Of a stretch of 64,000 nucleotides of DNA, positions 1 through 9,500 are shown piece after piece. Under the pieces are notes generated by a model that was given only the letters and a program-made list of their open reading frames with translations, was not told the DNA's origin and did no database searches. This stretch comes from Symplocastrum torsivum CPER-KK1 (GTDB lineage: Bacteria > Cyanobacteriota > Cyanobacteriia > Cyanobacteriales > Coleofasciculaceae), in contig JAHHIF010000025.1 in NCBI GenBank assembly GCA_019358875.1, positions 1 through 64,000 of the forward strand. The letters are read 5' to 3'. Every line of letters starts with the position of its first letter. Positions within the stretch are counted from its first letter, which is position 1. The position numbers were made by a program, and so were the translations under genes.

Positions 1-868
1 ACGCTGTAGAAAATGAAAACAACGTAAAACCATTGTTCCAGATACGTTGTAGACGTTGTAGACGACATAAAACTTGGTTCTCATTGACGAGCTTCCTTGA
101 AAGCTTATGTAGAAAATCTGCTCTTGAATTTCTAATCCGTTCGTAAACTCTAGCGACAACTTTTCTATACTTATGCTTTGAATTACTTCCCTTCTCTTTT
201 CGGGCTAGTTTTTGTTGCTTTCGTTTGAGGTTTTTCTCATGCTTGGCCAGGTGTCTAGGATTGTTATATTTAGACACCTTATTACCATCACTGGTAACAG
301 CAAAGTGCGCTATCCCCAGGTCGATACCAATCACCCTTCCATCTGTCGAAGGGGTAGGATTTTCGCCCTCAACTTCAGTCAGGATAGATGCGTAGTACTT
401 CCCTGATGGTTCAAGGCTTACCGTAACAGTCTTGATTGTTCCCTCAATACTCCTGTCAATTTTGGCTTTTACCGTTCCTACCCTACCGGGAAATTTTAGG
501 CAAGAGCCTATCACTTGAACGTTTTGAGGATACTGAATTGACTGCTTCCCATGCTTACTCTTGAATCGGGGAAATCTCGCACGACCTTCAAAGAAGTTTT
601 TGTATGCCGTTGTCAGGTTGAGAGTAACTGCCTGTAGTACTTGGCTATAGCAGCCTGCTAACCAGATTGTCTCCTCGGATTTTTTGAGAGCAGGTAGAAG
701 TACATTGAGTGCATTGCGTCCCAATCCCTTACCTGTATCTCTGTAGGTTTCAATGGATTTGTTTAGCCCAAAGTTCCACCACCACCTAGCACAGCCGAAG
801 TGTTGAGCCAAGCACACTTCTTGCTCTGCCGTTGGATATAAGCGTACTTTGATGGCTTTATGCAACAT
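1..868 (-). pseudogene. tnpB: IS200/IS605-type TnpB (OrfB) nuclease gene, cut by the window edge and apparently broken
   Basis: The reading frame stays open from an ATG at 868 to the window edge. Its N-terminus (MLHKAIKVRLYPTAEQ) and the spacing of AYKNFFEGRARFPRFKSK are typical of TnpB, the RNA-guided nuclease of IS605/IS1341 elements. The first RuvC motif is present (IGIDLGIAHFAVTSDGN). After NENQV the usual VxxEDLNxxxM segment with the catalytic Glu should follow, but the frame gives LCRLQRLQRIWNNG instead, and neither other frame restores it. The break coincides with a 9-base tandem repeat at 45-62. The start at 868 is preferred over the ATG at 874 because GAGGT lies at proper distance upstream. 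No TnpA partner is visible. The gene is probably inactive, but the missing 3' end lies outside the window. Confidence 0.8.
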
Positions 869-874
869 TTCCAT

Positions 875-1124
875 TACCTCAAGAACCCTTATCTTATCAC
901 CTACACTGGTGAGTGATAAAGACTAGAAATGTTTGGGAGCGATCGTCCCTATGGCTCCCCTGCTTTCATCCCCCAGTCGCTCCGCGTCAGGGGGATTTCC
1001 CGCAGGCTCTTGTTAAAAGTTGCTGTCACTTCTCCATAGAGACTATCACTAAAGGCTGAGTCTACTATCTTTGAATGCAACTCGGTATAAACTCCTAGCT
1101 AGAGTAGTTTTCGGAGGGCAGTAA
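875..1124. other. Spacer with a probable IS end hairpin
   Basis: No gene is seen between the tnpB start and the patatin gene. A hairpin with arms ATCCCCC and GGGGGAT, about 15 bases apart, lies near 968-998. It is followed by a TTCCCGCAGG stretch of the kind seen at subterminal ends of TnpB-type elements. I infer this is the transposon end on the 5' side of tnpB; the exact boundary is not determinable. The promoter of the patatin gene must also lie here. GGAGGG at about 1112 is the ribosome-binding site. Confidence 0.4.
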
Positions 1125-2285
1125 GTGACGTTTCGTATATTGAGTCTAGATGGTGGTGGAATTCGTGGCGTAGTTGCGGCAACGATGCTAGCAAGGATTG
1201 AGCAACAAATCAGTGTGCCATTAAATCAATACTTCCAGTTGGTTACAGGAACTTCCACCGGGTCAATTTTGGCAGCCGCGATCGCAAATGGACGTAGTGC
1301 GAAAGAGCTAATCGCGGTTTACCAGCAAAAGGGGTCGAGAATTTTTCCCTATCAAAACCTTTGGTCACCTGAACGGTTGGGATTAGTTTTTCAGTATGGG
1401 CTTTCTGCTCCCAAATATTCAGATAAAGGTTTGGTTGAAGTTCTCAAAGAAGAGTTTAAATACAAAAAACTCTCAGCGGTGAAAGCCACCAACCTATTGA
1501 TACCTTCCTATGACACAATTAACCGAGAACCCATTATTTTCAAAAGCTGGCGGAAAAAATTTGTTAATGTCCCTCTGTGGGAAGTTTGTGTTTGTTCAGC
1601 ATCCGCTCCTGCCTATTTTCCAGCTCATCAACTAATAAGGAGAGAAGAAGGTAAAGCAGTTGGTGGTGATGCAAAAACCATTGTCTTTAGTAAGGAAGCC
1701 TCGGAGGACGATGATGATTACAACCGGATGCGAATCGATATTACTGGAGGAACAGGTAGAGGTCAGGTTCGCACAATTATCGATTATGTTGGCAAGACTC
1801 GAACCGCACTGGTAGATGCCGGATGGGATGTGATACCGGATGCTACCTCTACCTTTTCTGTCGTACTTGAATATTCAGCAATTGATGGTGGTGTTGCCGC
1901 CAATAACCCTACCGCTTGTGCGATCGCAGAAGCTCTAAGATTGGGGCATAAGGTGGAGGATATTTCTCTTCTTTCTATAGGAACAGGAAGTTTTTCTCGT
2001 GAGATTCCCTTAGAAAGTGCCAAAGAATGGGGGGCTGCACAATGGGCATTACCAGTGATTGATGTAATTTTTGATGCTTCATCGGATATTAACGACTACA
2101 TTGGAAGGCAGATTGTTGAACGGTACCTACGACTGCAATTTAAGTTAGATAGAAGCTGGACTGGTAAACGTTTAAGTGATGACATGGATGATGCTAGTCA
2201 GGAGAATATCAGGAATTTGATTGAAGCGGCTGATGCTTACGTTAAGAATTCACAAGTGCAAAAAGCGATCGCTAATTTCTTGTAG
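1125..2285 (+). CDS. Patatin-like phospholipase with an inserted beta-rich domain
   Basis: Predicted serine acyl hydrolase of the patatin family, acting on membrane lipids or similar acyl esters. The oxyanion-hole motif DGGGIRG is at residues 9-15, the nucleophile elbow GTSTG at 42-46 (Ser44) and the second dyad residue in DGG at about 254, so the dyad is intact. The start is GTG, seven bases after GGAGGG. Residues about 180-247 do not look like patatin. They contain IDITGGTGRGQVRTI and DATSTFSV, a pattern familiar from phage tail-fibre and minor structural proteins, and sit between the two catalytic residues. The gene stands alone and converges with the exbBD pair. A signalling or defence lipase role is possible but unproven. 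Confidence 0.9.
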   Translation: MTFRILSLDGGGIRGVVAATMLARIEQQISVPLNQYFQLVTGTSTGSILAAAIANGRSAKELIAVYQQKGSRIFPYQNLWSPERLGLVFQYGLSAPKYSDKGLVEVLKEEFKYKKLSAVKATNLLIPSYDTINREPIIFKSWRKKFVNVPLWEVCVCSASAPAYFPAHQLIRREEGKAVGGDAKTIVFSKEASEDDDDYNRMRIDITGGTGRGQVRTIIDYVGKTRTALVDAGWDVIPDATSTFSVVLEYSAIDGGVAANNPTACAIAEALRLGHKVEDISLLSIGTGSFSREIPLESAKEWGAAQWALPVIDVIFDASSDINDYIGRQIVERYLRLQFKLDRSWTGKRLSDDMDDASQENIRNLIEAADAYVKNSQVQKAIANFL

Positions 2286-2378
2286 AGTCAAGCACGTTAA
2301 ATGATGTAGCAGAAAGCCGTCAGCTATCAGCCATCAGCTTTTTTGTATTTTTTTACAAACAACCAACAACAAATAACC

Positions 2379-2438
2379 AAGTCGGCGGGTGGCGTTCCTC
2401 TCATCCCTAAAACGCGGTAGCCTTCCCGCCGACTTTTT
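2379..2438 (+). terminator. Rho-independent terminator after the patatin gene
   Basis: Arms AAGTCGGCGGG (2379-2389) and CCCGCCGACTT (2425-2435) pair over 11 bp and end in a T-run. The loop is long, about 35 bases. It lies between two convergent genes and may serve both, although the T-run favours the plus strand. Confidence 0.6.
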
Positions 2439-2461
2439 CTAAACAGGCGCTCTAGAAAACC

Positions 2462-3349
2462 TTATCGCTCAGAAGCTGGCTGATTCGTTCTGGGAGTTGC
2501 CGTAGTACCAGGAGTTGGTGCGGTTGAACTACCAGGAGATACAGGGCTACTTCCAGGAGCTACCGTAGCACCAGGCGTTGGCACGGCTGAACTACCGGGA
2601 GCCACACGGCTATTTCCAGGAGCTACTGTAGCACCAGGCGTTGGCATGACTGAACTACCGGGGCTAATTCCTGGTTGCCCTGGCGATAGTTGTGAACTGC
2701 CTGGGTTAATTCCAGGTGCTTGTGGCAACGCTTGTCCCGGTATTCCTGGTAATGATGGCTGAGTTGGGTTGGAAGGAATTCCAGGGATTCCTGTACCATA
2801 AGGGTCAAACTGGTTTGTGCCTGGGGTGGGTGAGAAGCCAGGAACACCCGTTGCTGGTGGCGGAACGGCTGTTGCACCAGGAGTCGGCTCTGACTCTCCA
2901 GGAAGAGTGGCTAGTGCTACGCGATCGCCTCCTACCTCACGCAGCAAATCTAACACCTGTACAACATCGTTGTAAGTGGCATTCGTCGAAGCATACAGCG
3001 CCATCAATCCATTAGGATTTTCTTTACGATAAGCCCGTAGCTTCTGGTAAAAATCATCTTTCGTCACCACAGGCTGTTGTTCAACATAAACCTGTCCTAA
3101 GTCATTGAGGCTAACTACCAAAATTTCCCGCCCCTGCGGTGTTCCAGTGCTTGCCTTGGGCAAATCAACACTAATTGCCTGTTGGCGAGAAAAGCTCACT
3201 GCCGCCAGGATAAAAAATATCAGAATGCAGAAAACGACATCAATCAGTGGAATAATCTCAACCCGAACCTCTTCCACTGGGGCATCCATCCGAAGCCTTA
3301 GAGGGCGGGGAGCTAAAGCGGTAGGATTTGAATCAATTTTTTTGTTCAT
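2462..3349 (-). CDS. exbD: ExbD/TolR-family biopolymer transport protein with long Pro/Gly/Ser tail
   Basis: Stator subunit of an ExbB-ExbD-type proton-driven motor that energises outer-membrane transport or envelope functions. One membrane segment spans residues about 33-53 and includes the conserved Asp (PLIDVVF, Asp37). A periplasmic ExbD domain follows to about residue 160. The last 130 residues are an unusual low-complexity tail of repeated units such as PTPGATVAPGSS. Normal ExbD is about 140 residues, so this one is twice the usual length. It lies downstream of exbB on the same strand, 70 bases apart, presumably as one transcript. The tail may span the periplasm or peptidoglycan; that is inference. 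Confidence 0.88.
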   Translation of the reverse strand: MNKKIDSNPTALAPRPLRLRMDAPVEEVRVEIIPLIDVVFCILIFFILAAVSFSRQQAISVDLPKASTGTPQGREILVVSLNDLGQVYVEQQPVVTKDDFYQKLRAYRKENPNGLMALYASTNATYNDVVQVLDLLREVGGDRVALATLPGESEPTPGATAVPPPATGVPGFSPTPGTNQFDPYGTGIPGIPSNPTQPSLPGIPGQALPQAPGINPGSSQLSPGQPGISPGSSVMPTPGATVAPGNSRVAPGSSAVPTPGATVAPGSSPVSPGSSTAPTPGTTATPRTNQPASER

Positions 3350-3419
3350 AAACCTAACTTACTGGGGCAGTTATGCCATCCTATCGAAGCGAATTAGAGA
3401 ATGGCACTGCCCCATGATT

Positions 3420-4148
3420 TTATTTTTCTGTAACTTCAGGAACGTCTAGGGTGTTGGTATTGGTATTGGTATTAGTGTTGGTGTTCAAGGACTGATTAAG
3501 AGTATCAGTCTCCTCACCTTGCAGCCAAGCTTGTCGGTAGAGTAACTCCAACTCTCCCCCCGCTTTCCGAAAAACTCTGATTTGGTTGTACCAAAAAGCT
3601 TGAAATAGTCGATAGAACGCCAGACTGACAATTGCCACAATTAAGCCCGTTGCCGTGCTAATTAGCGCTTCGGCAATGCCTAGAGTGACTCCAGCCGTTG
3701 ACGCTGTTCCCAAATCACTGATACGGATTGAACCTAACGAGCTAATCAAACCCAACACCGTACCTAGCAATCCCAGTAGTGGTGATAGAGCAATTACAGC
3801 TTCTAGAAGCTTGTCTCCACGCCGCATCGATGCCAACTCATCATCCGCTGCTGACTCTAGCGCCAACCGAAATACTTCTGGATCGGGGTTAGCAAGTCTG
3901 AGGGGAGCAAAGAGATACCGCCCAATTGGCTGTCGCCGCGCCTCAAGCGCTATTTCCCTGGCAACTTGCATGTTACTAGTGGCTGCATCCAGCACACGAT
4001 TGACAGTTTCTCTTTCTTTGAATAAGAGGCTTGCCCAAAACCAGATACGCTCAAAGATCGTACCCAATGCGAGGATGGATAAGACCAACAGTGGCCACAT
4101 TGCCACCCCGCCCTTCTCAATAAGATCGACTATATCTACCGTTTCCAT
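3420..4148 (-). CDS. exbB: ExbB/TolQ/MotA-family proton channel protein
   Basis: Membrane partner of ExbD. Three hydrophobic segments lie at about residues 17-38, 115-140 and 160-185, with the family's [16 protein letters not shown] motif preceding the second and third helices. Length (242) is normal. The start is supported by GGGAGG nine bases upstream. The C-terminus carries an (Asn-Thr)n run encoded by a hexanucleotide-like microsatellite (about 3449-3485), which could vary in length between strains. It forms an operon with the downstream exbD. Confidence 0.9.
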   Translation of the reverse strand: METVDIVDLIEKGGVAMWPLLVLSILALGTIFERIWFWASLLFKERETVNRVLDAATSNMQVAREIALEARRQPIGRYLFAPLRLANPDPEVFRLALESAADDELASMRRGDKLLEAVIALSPLLGLLGTVLGLISSLGSIRISDLGTASTAGVTLGIAEALISTATGLIVAIVSLAFYRLFQAFWYNQIRVFRKAGGELELLYRQAWLQGEETDTLNQSLNTNTNTNTNTNTLDVPEVTEK

Positions 4149-4445
4149 TCGCGCATACCTCCCTTAATTGCCAAGCGCAATTTCCCTTTGTAAAGTGCAA
4201 GCCATTCCAATTCTATGGATTTCGAGCCAATTGCAAAGAGATCAGGCTGATTTTCCCTTGGCGGTTGAGCTATATTGCTCAACTCAGTCACCTGCCCCCT
4301 CTGTTAGTCTCCTTAAGAAAGTAAGAATTCCATCCTCTCTGGTGGTTATAGCGATCGCTAATCCTCGACACAAACAGGGGGGTTATCCACACCGGAAGTT
4401 CCTAGCGGGATTTGGCAAGATTAAAAATAGATAGAGGGCAAATAC

Positions 4446-4757
4446 ATGAACAATTTTTCTATCCCATCGATTTACAACTGGTATCGCAACACCATTCGTA
4501 ATCCTAAGTACCGTTGGTGGATGATTTTAGGAACCTTACTTTATATCTTTAGTCCAATTGATATTGCTCCAGACTTCATTCCTATAATTGGGCAACTTGA
4601 CGATATTGCGATTTTATCGTTGTTAGTTGCTGAGGTTTCCCAGCTACTAATCGAAAGTGCTAAATCTCGTAAAGGCACAACAGTCGCTTCTGATACTGCC
4701 AGCACGAGTGAGACAAGTGACAAGACAGTAGATGTTGATGCTGTGTCAGTTCAGTAA
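4446..4757 (+). CDS. DUF1232 (YkvA-like) small membrane protein
   Basis: A 103-residue protein with the DUF1232 signature: a hydrophobic segment followed by SPIDIAPDFIPIIGQLDD (about residues 38-55). Such proteins are usually inner-membrane proteins of unknown role. The Ser/Thr/Asp-rich C-terminus is probably disordered. It stands alone between the exbBD promoter region and a strong terminator. The start is ATG; a GAGGG run lies about 11 bases upstream. Confidence 0.85.
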   Translation: MNNFSIPSIYNWYRNTIRNPKYRWWMILGTLLYIFSPIDIAPDFIPIIGQLDDIAILSLLVAEVSQLLIESAKSRKGTTVASDTASTSETSDKTVDVDAVSVQ

Positions 4758-4789
4758 CTATCACAAGTAATACAGTATTAATTAAATAA

Positions 4790-4848
4790 CCTCGCTATTG
4801 GCTTGATTTAACTTATGCAGACAGCCAAGAAGCGAGGATGTTTTTTTT
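4790..4848 (+). terminator. Strong rho-independent terminator after the DUF1232 gene
   Basis: Nested pairing: CCTCGCT (4790-4796) with AGCGAGG (4831-4837), and TTGGCT (4798-4803) with AGCCAA (4823-4828). An eight-T run follows immediately. Confidence 0.8.
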
Positions 4849-4971
4849 GTGAGAGTTAGTAATTCTCGTATCAACACTTGTTGTTTTTGGGTTAGGAGAG
4901 CCGTAACTCCTTTTTAGGAGAGATAGGCAACTCTTTCAACCTTTTTAATCTTGTAACCTGTTACAGGTTGG

Positions 4972-5409
4972 CTATTGCTGTATGAAGCGATCGCTACTCT
5001 GGAGAGATACCTGGAAGATGCGGAGTCCATTGTCTCCAAGAATCGCTAACTTCCTTGGCTCGTTTTGTTTTTTATCACTTTGAACTACTGCACGGAATGA
5101 GCGGACAACGTTCTCTCCAATACAACTAGCAAATTCTCGGAGTTCGGGTTCACCCATTTCAAGCACAATACATCCTGATTGCTCTTTAGCGGGTGAATTA
5201 CAACCTTTCTCCTGATGACGCGCCTCTAAAATTGTGGTAAGATAAGCTTGCAACGTTTTAGATTCTTCATCATCAAGGTTAATGCAGTTGAGTCGATGTA
5301 GTAAACGACCCTGCTCAGAAGGTGCAGAAGAAATGTCTAACTTGTTATCCCGGCACTCCTTTACGCTGAAGATGCGAACTAGTGTATCGCGGAAGCTTTT
5401 GAGAGACAT
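4972..5409 (-). CDS. Hypothetical protein, 145 residues
   Basis: I do not recognise a family. The protein is soluble and acidic, with several Cys (near residues 19, 42, 70, 79 and 94), no signal peptide and no membrane segment. The codon pattern and amino-acid composition look like a real gene: balanced, with no low-complexity runs. The start ATG has no clear Shine-Dalgarno sequence. The terminator at 4790-4848 and a 120-base spacer separate it from the previous gene. Confidence 0.55.
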   Translation of the reverse strand: MSLKSFRDTLVRIFSVKECRDNKLDISSAPSEQGRLLHRLNCINLDDEESKTLQAYLTTILEARHQEKGCNSPAKEQSGCIVLEMGEPELREFASCIGENVVRSFRAVVQSDKKQNEPRKLAILGDNGLRIFQVSLQSSDRFIQQ

Positions 5410-5806
5410 AGGTTTTGAACAAGAGAATGCTAAGTTTTCTTTGATGCCTCTTTAATCTAATGATTAAAAGTCAAGAACTTGAAAAGAAGGTCTGCCCCAA
5501 GATATAGAGAACTTGCTCGGTAACGGCTCACAGCAAGAAGACGTGCTTATTGAGAACCAAGTGACTCACAAGCCGCAGGAGTTTAGGTGGATTGCAGACT
5601 TGGGCATTGGTGTCAACTTCAAGAAAATTACCTTGTTAGCGCAACTCGACGGTGAGAGTCCCTCGGATTTATGCCAATGTCTTGCTGCGATCGCCCTTTG
5701 AGATGCTTCGCGATCGCATTTCGTTTCTAATAGTCAGCTAGTAATTCTGGTGTGCTTCGATAGGATTTCTCAGGGGTTGCTGGGAATACTTGTAGCGGAA
5801 GTTGAA
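5410..5806. other. Spacer without a supported gene
   Basis: An open frame of 62 codons starting with TTG (5513-5701, plus strand) has no ribosome-binding site and no recognisable family, so I do not call it. Several GCGATCGC sites cluster near 5690-5720. Confidence 0.4.
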
Positions 5807-6058
5807 TTATGCGATCGCTTGTCTACTTGCCTCACCAGAAAGCGTTAGTTGCTCTATGGTTTTAGGTTCTGGGAGGGGTTTACCCTCTTCCTGATATTCC
5901 TCAACTAAAAGCTCTAATACCTCTTGAGCATTCTTTAAAGCTTCTTCATAGGTATCTCCGTGAGTATGGAACTGCTGAGATGGAAAATCAGGCAAGTGAA
6001 CTAGGTAACAGTTATCTTCATCCGACCATTGAATCACAACCATATAATGTAAATTCAT
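5807..6058 (-). CDS. hicB: HicB-family antitoxin
   Basis: An 83-residue protein with the HicB fold signature: a strand carrying VVIQWSDEDNCYLVHLPDFP, then a TYEEALKNAQEVLELLVEE helix. HicB neutralises the mRNA interferase HicA and often represses its own promoter. No DNA-binding HTH or ribbon-helix-helix follows the core, so it is the short form. Its ATG overlaps the stop of the upstream hicA frame in ATGA, the usual translational coupling. Diverged DNA matching its last codons is repeated about 580 bases away. Confidence 0.85.
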   Translation of the reverse strand: MNLHYMVVIQWSDEDNCYLVHLPDFPSQQFHTHGDTYEEALKNAQEVLELLVEEYQEEGKPLPEPKTIEQLTLSGEASRQAIA

Positions 6059-6279
6059 TCTTCTGGCTCCTCTTCTTCTAGTGCCTTCAATTTCTCAAGC
6101 TTCTTAGTGACTTCTCTCTCTATATACAGTTTGGCATCATCGCTATCCTTGCCTGCAATAGTAATTGGCTCACTAGGTAGCAAAGGATGAAACCATCTGG
6201 TATGGCTACCTTTAGCAGAACGATAAGTAAACCCAGCTTTTCGCAGTAGAGCCTTGAGTTCTCGAATCTTCTTGGGTAT
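6055..6279 (-). pseudogene. hicA: HicA-family mRNA interferase frame lacking a canonical start codon
   Basis: The minus-strand frame reads IPKKIRELKALLRKAGFTY, then RSAKGSHTRWFHP, then IAGKDSDDAKLYIE. This is HicA, including the catalytic Gly-Ser-His segment. Family members normally begin MPKKIRE, but here the first codon is ATA (6279-6277). The frame upstream back to a TAG has no ATG, GTG or TTG. ATT at codon 5 is the only near-start. No Shine-Dalgarno sequence is visible. Either the toxin has been silenced by an ATG-to-ATA change while the antitoxin survives, or a rare start is used. The stop overlaps the hicB start by four bases. Confidence 0.75.
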
Positions 6280-6378
6280 GAGTGTATCGAGCGTTTGAAG
6301 CCTATCGTGGCGCTAGCAGTATATCCCGCGAGTCTACCTTTAGAAAAGACGATGGAGTGTGCGATCGCTCAGGGTAGG

Positions 6379-6430
6379 GGAAGTTGAATTATGCGATCGC
6401 GTGTCTGCTTGCCTCGCCCAGAAGCGTTGA
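6379..6430 (-). repeat. Second, partial copy of the hicB 3' end
   Basis: This stretch repeats 5797-5849, the last codons and stop of hicB, with a few substitutions. On the minus strand it reads LLGEASRHAIA-stop, against LSGEASRQAIA-stop in hicB. It lies beyond the hicA frame, so the module was probably once duplicated in tandem and the second copy mostly deleted. Confidence 0.6.
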
Positions 6431-6520
6431 CTGTGCTAGCTTTGAGTTTGATTAACTATCCTGTCAGAGACTATAAAACATTTATCCAGACAATGTGCGC
6501 TACCTGGACAAGTATTTCCG

Positions 6521-9500
6521 ATGAAAGACCCGCTATCGATTACTCATCCCCAAATAGCCACGCAGTGGCATCCAACGAGGAACGGTGAACTCACTCCAGA
6601 TCGGGTGGTAGCAGGCTCACATAAAAAAGCTTGGTGGATATGTTTCAGTGGTTCCGATCACGAGTGGGAGGCGGTAATTAAAAGCAGAACCAACGGATGT
6701 GGATGCCCCTTTTGTAGTGGTCTAAAAGCCTCCGTCACTAACTCTCTAGCAAATCTTTATCCTGAAATTGCCAAGGACTGGCACCCGACGAAGAACGGAA
6801 CACTCACCCCAGACCAAGTAGTAGCAGGCTCAGAAAAGAAAGCTTGGTGGATATGTCCCAATGGCTCCGATCATGAGTGGAATGCTTCTATTAGACACAG
6901 GGCAGTGGACGGTTCTGGATGCCCTTTTTGTGCTGGAAAGAAACCCTCAGTTACTAACTCTCTAGCAAGCCTTTATCCTGAGATAGCCCAGCAATGGCAT
7001 CCAACGAAGAATGGAACACTTACTCCAGATCAGGTAGTAGCAGGCTCAAATAAAAAAGCTTGGTGGATATGTTCCAACAACCCCGAACACGAATGGGAGG
7101 CGATAATTGGAAACAGAGCCAAAGGTGTAGGATGCCCCTACTGTGCTAATCAGAAGCCATCAACAACCAACTCTCTAGCAAAACTTTATCCTGAAATTTC
7201 CAAACAATGGCATCCGGCAAAGAACGGTACACTTACCCCAGCTCAAGTGGTAGCAGGCTCAAATAAGAAAGCTTGGTGGATATGTCCCAAAGGCTCCGAT
7301 CACGAATGGGAAGCGAAAATTGGGGATCGAGTCAAGGGAAATGGATGCCCCTTTTGTCGTAGTCTAAGACCGTCTATCACTAACTCTCTAGCAAAACTTT
7401 ATCCTGAAATTGCCAAGCAATGGCATCCGGCAAAGAACGGAACACTCACCCCAGATCAGGTGGTAGCAGGCTCAGAAAAGAAAGCTTGGTGGATATGTCC
7501 TAAAGGTAGCGATCATGAATGGGAGGCAATGATTTATAGCAGAGCCAGTGGGACTGGATGCCCCTTTTGTGCTGGTCAAAGAGTGTCCGTCACTAACTCT
7601 CTAGCAAGTCTTCACCCTGAAATAGCTGCACAGTGGCATCCCAGGAAGAACGGAACACTCACACCGGAACAGGTGACGACAGGGACAAGCAAGAAAGTTT
7701 GGTGGAAATGTCCCAACGGTTCGGATCACGAATGGGAAGCTTCTATAGATAAGAGAACTAGCGGCAGAGGATGCCCTTTTTGTAGTGGTGGAAGAGCATC
7801 TGTCACTAATTCTCTGGCAAGTCTTTACCCTGAAATTGCCAAACAGTGGCATCCCCAAAGAAACGGAACATTCACACCGGAACAGGTGACGCCAGGATCG
7901 GGAAAGAAAGCTTGGTGGAAATGTTCCAACGGTAGCGATCATGAGTGGGAGGAAAGAATCACGGACAGAGTTCACGGGAAGGGATGCCTTTTTTGTAATG
8001 GTTTAAGACCATCTATCACTAACTCCCTGGCAAGTCTTTACCCTGAAATTGCCAAACAGTGGCATCCCAAAAGAAACGGAGTACTCACACCGGAACAGGT
8101 GATAGTAGGCTCAAATCAGAATGCTTGGTGGAAATGTTCCAACGGATCAGATCACGAATGGGAAGCGAGGATCGCAGACAGAGTTGACGGGAAGGGATGC
8201 CCCTTTTGTGCTGGCTTGAAGCCCTCAGTTACTAACTCTTTAGCCAGTCTTTATCCTGAAATTGCAAAGCAGTGGCATCCAACAAAGAACGGCAATCTCA
8301 CTCCAGACAGAGTGGTAGCAGGCTCAGAAAAGAAAGCTTGGTGGATATGTCCTAAGCAGCCCGATCACCAGTGGAAAACTCTTATTGTAGAAAGAGTAAA
8401 TGGGAGTGGATGCCCGTTTTGTTTAGTTCCCAACTCTCTAGCAAGTCTTTATCCTGACATTGCTCAGGAGTGGCATCCTGAAAAGAATGAAGCACTCACC
8501 CCACAGCAGGTAACGGTAGGCTCACCACAGAAAGCTTGGTGGAAATGTCCCAAGGGATCAGATCACGAATGGGAAGCTTCGATTGCTAACAGAGTCAATG
8601 GGACTGGATGCCCCTTTTGTGCTGGCAGGCAGCCCTCGGTCACTAACTCTCTAGCCAGTCTTTATCCTGAAATTGCAAAGCAGTGGCATCCAAAGAAGAA
8701 CGGTAGCCTGACTCCGGATAGGGTAGTAGCAGGCTCAGGAAAAAAAGCTTGGTGGAAATGTCCCAACAGTCCCGATCACGAATGGGAAGCAGTAATTGGC
8801 AGCAGAGTTAATGGGACTGGATGCCCCTTTTGTGCTGGTCGCTACTCCTCGATCACTAACTCTCTAGACAGTCTTTATCCTGATGTAGCCGCGCAGTGGC
8901 ACCCAACAAAGAACGGGACACTCACCCCAGATCGAGTGACGGCAGGGTCAGGAAAGAAAGTTTGGTGGAAATGCCCTAAAGCTCCCGATCACGAGTGGGA
9001 AGCTTCTATTAGCAATAAAGTTAAAGGAAGAGGGTGTCCCTGTTGTGCCGGCTACAAAGTCTCACTTACCAACTCTTTGGCTAGTCTTTACCCTGACATA
9101 TCCAAACAATGGCATCCGACGAAGAACGGCGACCTCACCCCAGATCGGGTGGTAGCAGGCTCTAATAAGAAAGCTTGGTGGAAATGTCCTAACGGACCCG
9201 ATCACGAGTGGGAAGCTTCTATTGTCAATAGAACCAGGTTAGGAAATGGATGTGTCTTTTGTGCTGGTTACAAGACCTCAGTCACAAACTCTTTAGCAAG
9301 TCTTTACCCTGAAGTTGCTAAGGAGTGGCACCCGACTAAAAATGGGATACGCACGCCGGATCAGGTTGTAGCTGGCTCACCAAAGAAAGCTTGGTGGCGT
9401 TGCAGCATGGACTTATCCCATGAGTGGGAAGCCGCAATCATTAGCCGGACAAAGATAGGGGCAGGATGTCCAGCCTGCAACCAAGGATGGACTATGAAAG

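Noticed and set aside
41-66. Start of a CRISPR-like repeat
   Set aside because: Only two 9-base units with no spacers. It lies inside the broken tnpB.
5513-5701. Possible 62-codon gene
   Set aside because: TTG start, no ribosome-binding site, no family resemblance.
7601-7975. Antisense open frame opposite the zinc-ribbon repeats
   Set aside because: It exists because the repeated DNA lacks stops on the other strand. The composition is not protein-like.
6545-9490. A CRISPR or non-coding tandem array
   Set aside because: The repeats are about 210 bp, lack unique spacers, and are in one open frame with conserved zinc ligands.
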